37,931 nt of DNA from Clostridiales bacterium (GTDB lineage Bacteria; Bacillota; Clostridia; Peptostreptococcales; Acidaminobacteraceae). The DNA is taken from contig JASUSA010000032.1 of NCBI GenBank assembly GCA_030446305.1, forward strand, positions 1 through 37,931. Reading direction: 5' to 3'. The notes under the pieces were generated by a model that was not told the origin of the DNA, made no database searches, and saw only the letters and a list, made by a program, of their open reading frames with translations. The translations under genes were made by a program, and so were the position numbers. Positions 1 to 6,861 of this stretch are shown in pieces; position 1 is the stretch's first letter; each line of letters opens with the position of its first letter.

Positions 1-1
1 A

Positions 2-79
2 GATCGAGAAATTTCTATAGATCAAGCATTACAATTGGTTAAGGCTCAAGGCTATAGAATCATGGAATCAACTGCCTAA
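2..79 (+). CDS. C-terminal tail of an unidentified protein, cut by the window edge
   Basis: An open frame enters from the left edge and ends at TAA (77-79), giving 25 residues that finish ...GYRIMESTA. It is the only plus-strand coding signal in the window and converges on the diguanylate cyclase. A weak 6-bp hairpin (GTCATC/GATGGC, 102-116) followed by TTGTTT could end its transcript. The piece is too short to name a family, and it could be a chance open frame. Confidence 0.45.
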   Translation, partial: DREISIDQALQLVKAQGYRIMESTA

Positions 80-101
80 AATACATTTTAAACCATGAAC
101 C

Positions 102-122
102 GTCATCTCTGATGGCTTGTTT
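102..122 (+). terminator. Weak candidate terminator after the left-edge gene
   Basis: A 6-bp stem with one G-U pair (102-107 with 111-116) and a 3-base loop precedes TTGTTTG. The stem is short and the T-run is interrupted, so the call is tentative. Confidence 0.25.
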
Positions 123-162
123 GCTATGCAACAAAAGATCTAAACGCTACTTTTCTTAAATT

Positions 163-1239
163 TCAGACTTTATTCCTACCTGAATGCTTTGCTTGATACA
201 GCATTTTGTCTGCATGGTCAATGCATTTATCTAAACTTTCTCCCTCTTTATGCTGATAAACGCCACCACTAATGGTTACATGCATCTCTTTTATCGCCCA
301 ATTGATATGCGCAATTGCCTCCCTGATTGCTTCAGCAATTCCAAAACCTTCTGTTAACGACGCGTCGTTCAGTACAATAAGAAATTCTTCACCGCCAATT
401 CTTCCCAAGACATCATCATTTCGGATATGCTTCCCCATTTCTTTTGACACTAGCTTTAAGACTTCATCTCCCATATGATGGCCGTAGGTATCATTGATTA
501 ATTTGAAATGGTCAATATCCATCATAATAATGGCAATCGAAGCAGTATTATTTGAAGTCAGTATGCTTTCCAATTGATGCATCACATATCGACGGTTACA
601 AATGCCTGTAAGCTCATCTGTTTCTGACGTTACTTGTAATTTACTGTTCATCTCCAAAAGCTCTTTTTTTACTGCTTCTAATTCAACCATATTCTTATGA
701 TATTCATGTATTATTTTATAGACGAGAAAGAACGTCAATAGAAATACCAGCGTAAATGCAAAACCCATATCAATAAGTCTTGTTGTTTCATTCGGATAAG
801 GTACGATCATTTCCGGATATAAGTATTCAACATACAACAATGCATAGAAAACAAGCACCTGCAAGATTAAGATAATTTTATAATTTAAATACCGAAGCAG
901 CAGTGAACAAAATACGGCATTGAAGATCATAAAAAATGCAATGTTGCCATAGCTGCCCGCATTGTTGATCCACATCAAAGGATATATGATCAAAATCAAA
1001 GTTAATAAAATAAGATACGAAGGCCATTTGTAGGCATTTTTAAATAGGGCAAAATAAACGACCATGGCACCGACGATTCCCGTCGCAATCGTAATAAACA
1101 CCATGCTTATCCCTAAGTTGAGTAAAATGTTGCCAATCGTTGTAAATATAGAAAATATAATACCGCCAATACCAGCAAATACTGCTATTTTCATTTCCAG
1201 TGGCAATATCCTCAATTTATCTTCAAACCACTTTTTCAT
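163..1239 (-). CDS. Membrane diguanylate cyclase (GGDEF)
   Basis: The protein has 358 residues. The N-terminal ~190 residues contain about six hydrophobic membrane segments with no recognised sensor domain. A GGDEF domain of ~150 residues follows. The active-site signature is GGEEF (residues ~282-286), and an RNDD inhibitory I-site lies five residues before it, so the enzyme should make c-di-GMP from two GTP and be product-inhibited. I chose ATG at 1239 because TTAGGTG sits 6 nt upstream. An in-frame GTG at 1248 overlaps that ribosome binding site. The gene stands alone. The signal it senses cannot be read from the sequence. Confidence 0.9.
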   Translation of the reverse strand: MKKWFEDKLRILPLEMKIAVFAGIGGIIFSIFTTIGNILLNLGISMVFITIATGIVGAMVVYFALFKNAYKWPSYLILLTLILIIYPLMWINNAGSYGNIAFFMIFNAVFCSLLLRYLNYKIILILQVLVFYALLYVEYLYPEMIVPYPNETTRLIDMGFAFTLVFLLTFFLVYKIIHEYHKNMVELEAVKKELLEMNSKLQVTSETDELTGICNRRYVMHQLESILTSNNTASIAIIMMDIDHFKLINDTYGHHMGDEVLKLVSKEMGKHIRNDDVLGRIGGEEFLIVLNDASLTEGFGIAEAIREAIAHINWAIKEMHVTISGGVYQHKEGESLDKCIDHADKMLYQAKHSGRNKV

Positions 1240-1578
1240 AAAATTCACCTAATTGCCCAATTATTTTGTAAAATCAATTTATATCATTCCAATTGTATCA
1301 TTTAAGCTTCATCGCCTTATACACCAATTTTATCATTTTATGGCGCTCCTTACACCATCAATCACTGGGGGTAATTGCATTAATCATAACCATTGGCGCA
1401 ATACCATTAGCGCAATCTAGCATGCCTCAAAGAAAGCTAAAGTTAAGATGCGCTTCTTAAACGCTTCGCCATAAATTAAAAATATCCGCAGTATGTTTAA
1501 TACGGCAGACATTTTCTATAGACAATATCAAAGCAACGCCTGCATAGCGCTGTTTTATCATCTTCATGTAAAATTTCT
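1240..1578. other. Intergenic region with a 13-bp direct repeat
   Basis: I see no gene here. The one visible structure is a near-perfect direct repeat, CCATTGGCGCAAT (1390-1402) and CCATTAGCGCAAT (1404-1416), 12 of 13 identical with a 14-bp period. It could be a binding site or simple slippage. Confidence 0.35.
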
Positions 1579-1836
1579 TTAGAACACCATTTTTCGAACG
1601 TGTACACTGCCTAGTGCTTCGAGCTTTTGCTCAAGCTCTAAAGCTTCTTGATCCGCGTTAAGAATAAATTCAAGTAAAATCAACCCATCTTCACTACACA
1701 TTGTCCGTTCGTCAGATGCGTTATGTAAGCCTAATCGCGTTTTGATAAAACAGCCGTATTCAGTTAACAGCGTTTGTACACTCGTCGCATCCTCGCGTCT
1801 TGAATCCACTTTAATGCCCAATATAATCCTCGACAT
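1579..1836 (-). CDS. Small ACT-like protein of the TM1266 / hydrogenase-regulator type
   Basis: The protein has 85 residues and a strong AAGGAGG site before its ATG. The pattern is beta-alpha-beta-beta-alpha-beta: ILGIKV, then TLLTEYGCFIKTRLGLH, then GLILLEFIL, then a glutamate-rich helix and a final VHVRKMVF strand. This resembles the short ferredoxin-fold proteins annotated as putative iron-only hydrogenase system regulators (TM1266-like). No hydrogenase gene is nearby, so the usual name may mislead. It looks like a single-gene unit, and its ligand and partner are unknown. Confidence 0.6.
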   Translation of the reverse strand: MSRIILGIKVDSRREDATSVQTLLTEYGCFIKTRLGLHNASDERTMCSEDGLILLEFILNADQEALELEQKLEALGSVHVRKMVF

Positions 1837-2200
1837 ATTGCCTCCTTATGCCTCTCGCAGCATTTTCAAATTTGTTGTCAACGCTTCTTCTTGATCCCTA
1901 AGGAAATTGCAAAATCGCTTTTCATTATCCTTCACGACAATCTATTGCGGTTTCGTCTTGCTAAAAAATTCAGATTGTCATGAAAAGCTTATCATTTAAA
2001 CAATGCTCATTTAGGGCTTATTTAAAGAATACAATCTCATATTATTTATAACACGACATCTGTCAGCTTAAACACCATTTAATGATTTATTTTACCATGA
2101 CCTTTCTTTTTAAACGCTTCACCCATAAACCGATAAAGAAAGTGCTGGTGAACCCTCATAGCACACAGCACATAGCACATAGCACAATTTAATCTATGCA
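1837..2200. other. Intergenic region without a visible gene
   Basis: No coding frame with a ribosome binding site is apparent. Four 7-bp tandem repeats lie at its low-coordinate-gene end (2159-2186, listed separately). No clear terminator for the ABC operon was found. Confidence 0.4.
2159..2186. repeat. Four tandem copies of a 7-bp unit (TAGCACA)
   Basis: The units are TAGCACA, CAGCACA, TAGCACA and TAGCACA. They begin 15 bp past the stop codon of the last ABC-2 permease gene. The short exact period suggests replication slippage. Confidence 0.8.
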
Positions 2201-2977
2201 TTAGTATAAGTCAATAGATGCATTTTTCCGGGCCAAGTAACTGCAAATCTCAAACGCGATATAGCCAAGAATCATCATGATCATGGAAATGAGGATTTCA
2301 TCGCCGATTAAATGATAGAAATTGCTTTGATCTATTCCCAACAATAGCCGTGATGCTTCGATGCTTCTTCTCAAAGGAACGATTTCGGAAATCCAACGTA
2401 GTTCCGTTGGCAATTTAGAAACCGAAAAAACAGCTCCCGTGAAAAGAATCAGCACTTGCTCCATCGTATTTAAAAACATATTCATATCGGTAATAATCAG
2501 TGCAAAGCTGCCGATTAACAATCCAAATCCCAGTCCGCTGAGCATGCTGGAACCAATTGATAAAAACAGTTTGAAAATAGAAATTTCTGAAATTGGAAAG
2601 TCAAAAAATAAAGTGCCTATCATAAATCCAATCACCACTCTGATTCCTATATCAATAATATGAAACATACTGCGAGAGATGAACAGTCTGAATTTATTCA
2701 CAGGAGAACCCATAACAACCATGAGTGTGCCAGCCCTTCTTTCATCAACCGCCAATGTTCCAATGATAAAAATGGCATTTGAACTGGCGAGTAAAAAAGC
2801 ATTACCGATGATCCAAGGCGAAATATCTTTACTGCCATACGCAAATTTAACCATAAACGCAAAAAAAGCAAGCTGCAAAGTGGGATTCAAAATCATCATT
2901 AGAAAAAACACCGTCGGATTAACATAGCTGTACATTGCCTTGTATGACAAAAAAGCCTGTCTAAATATTCTGCCCAT
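2201..2977 (-). CDS. ABC-2 type exporter permease, second subunit
   Basis: A 258-residue membrane protein with about six hydrophobic segments in the usual ABC-2 layout: an N-terminal region, helix pairs, and a long re-entrant-like segment near LILFTGAVFSVSKLPTELRW. Its ATG overlaps the TAA of the preceding permease gene (TAATG), so the two should be translationally coupled and form a heterodimeric channel. With the ATPase at 3762-4547 it would export a drug, lipid or peptide. The substrate is not visible. Confidence 0.85.
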   Translation of the reverse strand: MGRIFRQAFLSYKAMYSYVNPTVFFLMMILNPTLQLAFFAFMVKFAYGSKDISPWIIGNAFLLASSNAIFIIGTLAVDERRAGTLMVVMGSPVNKFRLFISRSMFHIIDIGIRVVIGFMIGTLFFDFPISEISIFKLFLSIGSSMLSGLGFGLLIGSFALIITDMNMFLNTMEQVLILFTGAVFSVSKLPTELRWISEIVPLRRSIEASRLLLGIDQSNFYHLIGDEILISMIMMILGYIAFEICSYLARKNASIDLY

Positions 2978-3762
2978 TATATGACCTCCAATGTAGCGTT
3001 TACTCTGGCTCTTAATTCAATTATACGGTATAAGCCTAAAGAGGCGACAAAGTATAACACCGTCGTCATAATGAGTCCAACAAAATACAAATGAAACGCA
3101 CTGGTATTAACCGAGCCTGTAATGGCAAGTCGCAACAGCTTGATTGCATAGGTCGGACTTAAAGCATATGAAAAGAACCTTAAATAAATTGGCAAAACCG
3201 TGATTGGGAACGCGCTCCCGGTCAATAGGAAAATGATATAGTCCATACTGTTCATCAGTGTTCTTGCTTGTCTCGAAACGGCCAGCACGCCGGACAGCAT
3301 CATGGCAATCATCATATAGGATACAACGCTAATGAAAAACACTGCCAAAAATGCAGGCACATTCACAATGTTAATCGGAACCTTGAATACAGCACCGACA
3401 AATATGAAACTAATCACCATGGAGACAGCGCCTAAAAGCGTATTACCGAGCACTTTCCCCAGCATTATATAATAAAACTTTTCAGGTGTATTGAATATCT
3501 GCGCCAGCGCTCCCATAAACCGTTCCCTTTGCACATCGCTTGCCGAAGAAAATGCAATACTCGACCACATCGTCATTGTCGCTGTTCCTACCATGGCATA
3601 AGAGACAAAGTCCGCTGTGGATTTATCCATATAGACAAACCCCATCAAAAGACCCGTAAAAAGCGGAAAGATAATCACAATATATCTGAACATTTCTCTT
3701 GCAAAGGTTTGCTTCATCTGAATTTTCATGGAACTGTACACAATTCTAAAAATGGTCTTCAT
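2977..3762 (-). CDS. ABC-2 type exporter permease, first subunit
   Basis: A 261-residue membrane protein with about six transmembrane segments, including the typical FLLTGSAFPITVLPIYLRF stretch before the last helices. It overlaps the ATPase gene by one base (TAATG) and the second permease in the same way. All three genes should therefore be made from one message in matched amounts. It is an ABC-2 membrane family protein with unknown substrate. Confidence 0.85.
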   Translation of the reverse strand: MKTIFRIVYSSMKIQMKQTFAREMFRYIVIIFPLFTGLLMGFVYMDKSTADFVSYAMVGTATMTMWSSIAFSSASDVQRERFMGALAQIFNTPEKFYYIMLGKVLGNTLLGAVSMVISFIFVGAVFKVPINIVNVPAFLAVFFISVVSYMMIAMMLSGVLAVSRQARTLMNSMDYIIFLLTGSAFPITVLPIYLRFFSYALSPTYAIKLLRLAITGSVNTSAFHLYFVGLIMTTVLYFVASLGLYRIIELRARVNATLEVI

Positions 3763-4547
3763 TACTCAACACCCCTTTCAGCACCAAAATAATGCATATA
3801 GACATCTTCAATACTTTTTATCGTCTTGCCGCTGTTCTTAGCGGCTGTATTAATATGAGCAGATGGCGACTGAATATCCACGATTTCACCTTGTTTGATA
3901 AAAGCAATCCTGTCGCAAAGTTCTTCCGCTTCTTTCATGTAGTGCGTCGTTAAAATAATGGTTTTACCACGCATCTTTAAGTCAATTATAATCTCATGAA
4001 GCAGATGCGTTGCCGCAGGATCCAAGCCAATGGTGGGCTCATCCATGAAGACAATTTCGGGATCATTGATTAAAGCTCTCGCTATTTGAAGCCTTTGCTT
4101 CATCCCCTTTGAAAATGTTTCTACTTTCTTGTCTGCATATTTTTCTAATCCAACCAGTTTTAACAAGCCCTGAACCCTTGATTGCATCTGTTTGTATTCA
4201 ATGTTGTATAAATCCGCAAAGTAAATCAAATTATCTTTTGCAGTAAGCCGCCAGTACAAACTTCTCTCCCCGCCATAGATAAAGTTGATTCTTTTTTGAA
4301 CTTCTTTGGCTCTTTTCACCGTATCATATCCTAGAATGGTTATTTTACCTTCATTCGGTGTCAATAGCGTCGTCAGCATTTTGATGGTTGTCGTTTTCCC
4401 TGCACCATTCGGACCCAATAAGCCAAAAATTTCACCTTGATTGACTGAAAAACTGATATTATTTACCGCCTTCATCGTTTCTGTTTTTCTATGGATGATT
4501 CCTTTCTTTGTGGTAAAAGACCTACTTACATTCAGCACCTCTATCAT
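3762..4547 (-). CDS. ABC-2 exporter ATP-binding subunit
   Basis: The protein has 261 residues. Walker A is GPNGAGKT (45-52), the signature is FSKGMKQRLQIARAL, Walker B is IVFMDEPT, and the H-loop is TTHYMKE. These belong to the CcmA/NatA-like group that drives ABC-2 exporters. ATG is preceded by AAGGAGGTC. It is the first gene of a three-gene operon with its own promoter and inverted-repeat operator (4640-4700), just downstream of an ArsR-type regulator gene read in the same direction. That layout suggests an inducible efflux system. Confidence 0.92.
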   Translation of the reverse strand: MIEVLNVSRSFTTKKGIIHRKTETMKAVNNISFSVNQGEIFGLLGPNGAGKTTTIKMLTTLLTPNEGKITILGYDTVKRAKEVQKRINFIYGGERSLYWRLTAKDNLIYFADLYNIEYKQMQSRVQGLLKLVGLEKYADKKVETFSKGMKQRLQIARALINDPEIVFMDEPTIGLDPAATHLLHEIIIDLKMRGKTIILTTHYMKEAEELCDRIAFIKQGEIVDIQSPSAHINTAAKNSGKTIKSIEDVYMHYFGAERGVE

Positions 4548-4639
4548 TTTATGACCTCCTTATCGTTGAAATTAACCTTCGTTATTAATTATTAGTTATT
4601 AGCTATTAATTATTCATATCGGTTATTTGATGTTTATAT

Positions 4640-4693
4640 AATATATATTAGACGGTAAATCATTTCATATTATATTATCATCTAATATATATT
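4640..4693. promoter_or_regulatory. 13-bp inverted repeat, likely operator of the ABC exporter
   Basis: AATATATATTAGA (4640-4652) and its exact reverse complement (4681-4693) are separated by 28 bp. Each arm also contains the 10-bp palindrome AATATATATT. On the minus strand one arm fills the spacer between the -35 and -10 boxes and the other lies downstream of the -10. AT-rich palindromes over a promoter suit an ArsR-family repressor, and such a gene is adjacent. That it is the regulator is inferred. Confidence 0.6.
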
Positions 4694-4700
4694 TGGTCAA
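4672..4700 (-). promoter_or_regulatory. Promoter of the ABC exporter operon
   Basis: On the minus strand, TTGACC (4695-4700) and TAATAT (4672-4677) are spaced 17 bp apart, a sigma-A-like promoter about 125 bp before the ATPase start. The inverted repeat overlaps it. Confidence 0.6.
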
Positions 4701-4756
4701 TCTTATTTTGATCAGCCATTTACATCAACGCCGGCAAAATCACTATTAAGCAAAAT

Positions 4757-4818
4757 AAAACCCCCAACATTCACATCGTAAATCGATATACGAGAGAAGG
4801 TCGGGGGGTAGTTTTGTA
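4757..4818 (-). terminator. Terminator of the ArsR-type regulator gene
   Basis: Facing runs (AAAACTACCCCCC and GGGGGTTTTATTTT on the minus strand) close a long stem-loop that contains an inner hairpin (TCGTA/TACGA). It lies just past the stop of the regulator gene and ahead of the exporter promoter, so the two are separate transcription units. Confidence 0.65.
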
Positions 4819-4866
4819 CTTTTTGTCAAACCAAATTGGTTTCTTATCATCAAATTTGTGAAGATA

Positions 4867-5736
4867 TTAAAGCGTGTTTCTGTATGCATTCAACGCCTTT
4901 ATAAAGGTATCATATTTGATTTGGTTAAGCGAAAAATATTTGATTTGTGCCACTTGTTCCACGCTTAAAAGGCCAACATCTATGAGCTGCATAATGTGAT
5001 GTGTTACCGTAGGCGCTTTCAGTCCAAGTCTTTCAGCAATTTCTTTACCATAGAGGGATTCTTGGCTCAGCATTTTGATGATCTTGAGTCTCGTGCTGTC
5101 ACTCATCACTTTCATGATTTTTTCGATCTGCTCTATGGTCAATGCTTCGGCTTTCAGATAATTAGGGAAAATGGTCCAAAGTTCATCGTCGTTAAACAGC
5201 CTCATCGGTTTTTTAATGGAGACGAGTGGAACAAAGTAATAATGCTTGTAATCAGAAATTCTTCGAAACTTTTTACCCATTATCTTCTGTGCGATATTAA
5301 GTGGGCTCAGTTCTTGAAAATCGTCACTAATCTGATTGATTTTTTCATCATAGACACTATCGTCAAAACTTAAAAGTGTTTTGGCGCTGTTAATAATGGT
5401 AATTGCAGTGTCACGCTCATTGATCCAATCCTCTTCATTGATCGACTGAAATGCTTCTAATGGCCTGTTTTCATGATTGCAGTAATAAGCGTACGCTCTT
5501 ATATCCAAGTTTCTGATAAAATCCACGACAGAATCAAAGTCCTTTTTATCTGAGAATACAATAAATTCTGAGTGCGAAAACGATTTATCATTTTGCATTT
5601 TGTCTAAAACCGATCGCTCATTCTCAGATAAAACTGCGATCAACTGATCTGAAAACAGGGAATTATTGTCCTCAATATGAAAAATTGTTTCAAGATATAA
5701 ATTAGATTCAACGGAAACCGTGTATTGTTTTTTCAT
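4867..5736 (-). CDS. ArsR-family transcriptional regulator with a long N-terminal domain
   Basis: The protein has 289 residues. The C-terminal ~90 (from ~201) form a winged helix: MSDSTRLKIIKML, then the helix-turn-helix GKEIAERLGLKAPTVTHHIMQL, then a short wing ending IKYFSLN. The first ~200 residues are not a family I recognise and may hold the effector site or dimer interface. No cysteine metal motif of the classic ArsR type is visible. I start at ATG 5736, which has GTGAGG just upstream. A TTG at 5754 is possible. It probably controls the ABC exporter downstream, whose promoter carries a palindromic operator. Confidence 0.8.
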   Translation of the reverse strand: MKKQYTVSVESNLYLETIFHIEDNNSLFSDQLIAVLSENERSVLDKMQNDKSFSHSEFIVFSDKKDFDSVVDFIRNLDIRAYAYYCNHENRPLEAFQSINEEDWINERDTAITIINSAKTLLSFDDSVYDEKINQISDDFQELSPLNIAQKIMGKKFRRISDYKHYYFVPLVSIKKPMRLFNDDELWTIFPNYLKAEALTIEQIEKIMKVMSDSTRLKIIKMLSQESLYGKEIAERLGLKAPTVTHHIMQLIDVGLLSVEQVAQIKYFSLNQIKYDTFIKALNAYRNTL

Positions 5737-5777
5737 AGACCTCACCAAATTCAATTTCCTTACTTAATACCAATTCC

Positions 5778-5805
5778 ATTATATCGTTTCCCAGTTTAAA
5801 ATCAA
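5778..5805 (-). promoter_or_regulatory. Promoter of the ArsR-type regulator
   Basis: On the minus strand TTGATT (5800-5805) is followed after 16 bp by a consensus TATAAT (5778-5783), about 40 bp before the gene start. Confidence 0.65.
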
Positions 5806-5889
5806 TACAAGCCTGTGTTGACCACTTAAATGTGAGGTTATTTAATGCCATGTCCCGTAATTATTAATGGCTTCTGTATCGCGCATCTT

Positions 5890-5960
5890 TCGGGGTTCGA
5901 TTCCCTTTTACAAAAACTAAAACTACCCGCAGTATCTTCAATACCGCGGGCAGTTTTTAA
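5890..5960 (-). repeat. Truncated outermost copy of the ssrA-tail repeat
   Basis: This matches the last ~70 bp of the 177-bp unit: T-arm-like CGGGGTTCGATTCCC, the CAAAAACTAAAA spacer and the terminator hairpin (5921-5958). Similarity fades to the left of 5890, so this is where the array ends. Its hairpin sequence equals that of the copy next to ssrA (6455-6489). Confidence 0.8.
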
Positions 5961-6137
5961 TTGGTGGAGACGAGGGGAATCGAACAATCACCTTCGGTGC
6001 TTGTGCCGCTCCCTTTGGTCGCGCTCGCCAGTCGAAATGCCATGCATTTCTTCATGGCTCCCTCTCACGGGCTTCGATTCCCTTTTACAAAAACTAAAAA
6101 TACCCACAGTATCTTCAATACTGTAGGTATTTTTTAG
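5961..6137 (-). repeat. ssrA-tail tandem repeat, unit 1 (177 bp)
   Basis: In minus-strand order the unit runs: terminator hairpin, spacer, a core bounded by GGGAATCGAA and TTCGATTCCC (6073-6082 and 5975-5984 on the plus strand), then the T-loop, 3' acceptor strand and CCA of tmRNA (5961-5985). The core contains GAAATGC/GCATTTC and CACC/GGTG hairpins. The unit differs from unit 2 at about six bases. No open frame with a ribosome binding site lies in it. The long frames seen across the array exist because 177 is divisible by three. Confidence 0.9.
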
Positions 6138-6314
6138 TTGGTGGAGACGAGGGGAATCGAACAATCACCTTCGGTGCTTGTGCCGCTCCCTTTGGTCGCG
6201 CTCGCCAGTCGTAATGCCGTGCATTTCTTCATGGCTCCCTCTCGCGGGGTTCGTTTCCCTTTTACAAAAACTAAAAATACCCACAGTATCTTCAATACTG
6301 TAGGTATTTTTTAC
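6138..6314 (-). repeat. ssrA-tail tandem repeat, unit 2 (177 bp)
   Basis: This has the same architecture and exact length as unit 1. It carries the AT-richer version of the terminator stem (ATACCTACAGTAT with ATACTGTGGGTAT on the minus strand). One change inside the core (GTAATGC for GAAATGC) weakens the inner hairpin, and GTTTCCC replaces GATTCCC in the T-arm-like end, so this copy looks slightly more decayed. Confidence 0.9.
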
Positions 6315-6491
6315 TTGGTGGAGACGAGGGGAATCGAACAATCACCTTCGGTGCTTGTGCCGCTCCCATTGGTCGCGCTCACCAGTCGAAATGCCGTGCA
6401 TTTCTTCATGGCTTCCTCTCGCGGGCTTCGATTCCCTTTTACAAAAACTAAAACTACCCGCAGTATCTTCAATACCGCGGGCAGTTTTTAA
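6315..6491 (-). repeat. ssrA-tail tandem repeat, unit 3 (177 bp)
   Basis: This is the copy directly behind the real tmRNA 3' end. Its terminator hairpin (6455-6489) serves ssrA. The stem is the GC-rich version, identical to that of the truncated copy at 5921-5958. Between its CCA-like end (6315) and the real ssrA end (6492) the period is again exactly 177 bp. Confidence 0.9.
6455..6489 (-). terminator. Terminator of ssrA (copies at 5921-5958, 6101-6135 and 6278-6312)
   Basis: On the minus strand ACTGCCCGCGGTAT pairs with ATACTGCGGGTAGT through 14 pairs, two of them G-U, followed by TTTTAGTTTTTG. It begins a few bases after the encoded CCA of tmRNA. On the plus strand the two G-U pairs become A-C mismatches, so the hairpin is built to work on the minus strand. 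Confidence 0.85.
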
Positions 6492-6492
6492 T

Positions 6493-6854
6493 TGGTGGAG
6501 ACGAGGGGAATCGAACCCCTGTCCAAAAACAATTTACGATAACTTTCTCCGAGCGCAGTCACAAATTAGGAATTCGCTTGCGTTCACGTGTTGCGACGCA
6601 CAAGCCTACAAGCTATTTCTATCATACAATAAAACGACATTAGAAAAGCATATCGTCCATCGACCCCAGCAGGAGTTGGTCAGTCTCTAGGCGGCTGAGG
6701 CAAGGCCCAAAGGTGACGCTGCGATTAGGCAGCTAATGCAAAATTTTCGTTTGCGTTTATATTTAATGGTCCAGTTCTTTTACGTGTACCCCAGACCAGG
6801 AAACACGGCTCGCTTATCATCGCTCATCATCTCTGTCGAAACCTGTACGTCCCC
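6493..6854 (-). ncRNA. ssrA: tmRNA (10Sa RNA)
   Basis: This 362-nt RNA rescues stalled ribosomes by acting as tRNA-Ala and then as mRNA. The ends pair as an acceptor stem (GGGGACG with CGUCUCC, then ACCA encoded). The 5' end has the conserved AGGTTTCGACA, and the 3' end has a T-arm AGGGG-UUCGAUU-CCCCU. The tag frame (6725-6754) starts at GCA and reads ANENFALAA then TAA, with the LAA degron. Only 7 nt separate its 5' end from the smpB stop, so it is probably cut from a smpB-ssrA transcript by RNase P. A TATAAT (6868-6873) inside the end of smpB has no good -35. Its 3' tail is copied in the array at 5961-6491. Confidence 0.97.
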
Positions 6855-6861
6855 ATGAGAT

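Noticed and set aside
5961-6491. CRISPR array
   Set aside because: Repeats are long (177 bp), directly abutting and without variable spacers, and no cas genes are present.
5961-6491. Complete tRNA or tmRNA copies in the repeat units
   Set aside because: Each unit has only the T-loop, 3' acceptor strand and CCA. The matching 5' acceptor strand (GGGGACG) and anticodon or tag parts are missing.
5845-6690. Three overlapping plus-strand open frames across the repeat array (proteins with GESN and IEQSPSVLVPLP stretches)
   Set aside because: They are translations of the reverse complement of the tmRNA tail. The unit length, 177 bp, is divisible by three, so any frame stays open across copies. They have no ribosome binding site, and the right one runs into ssrA itself.
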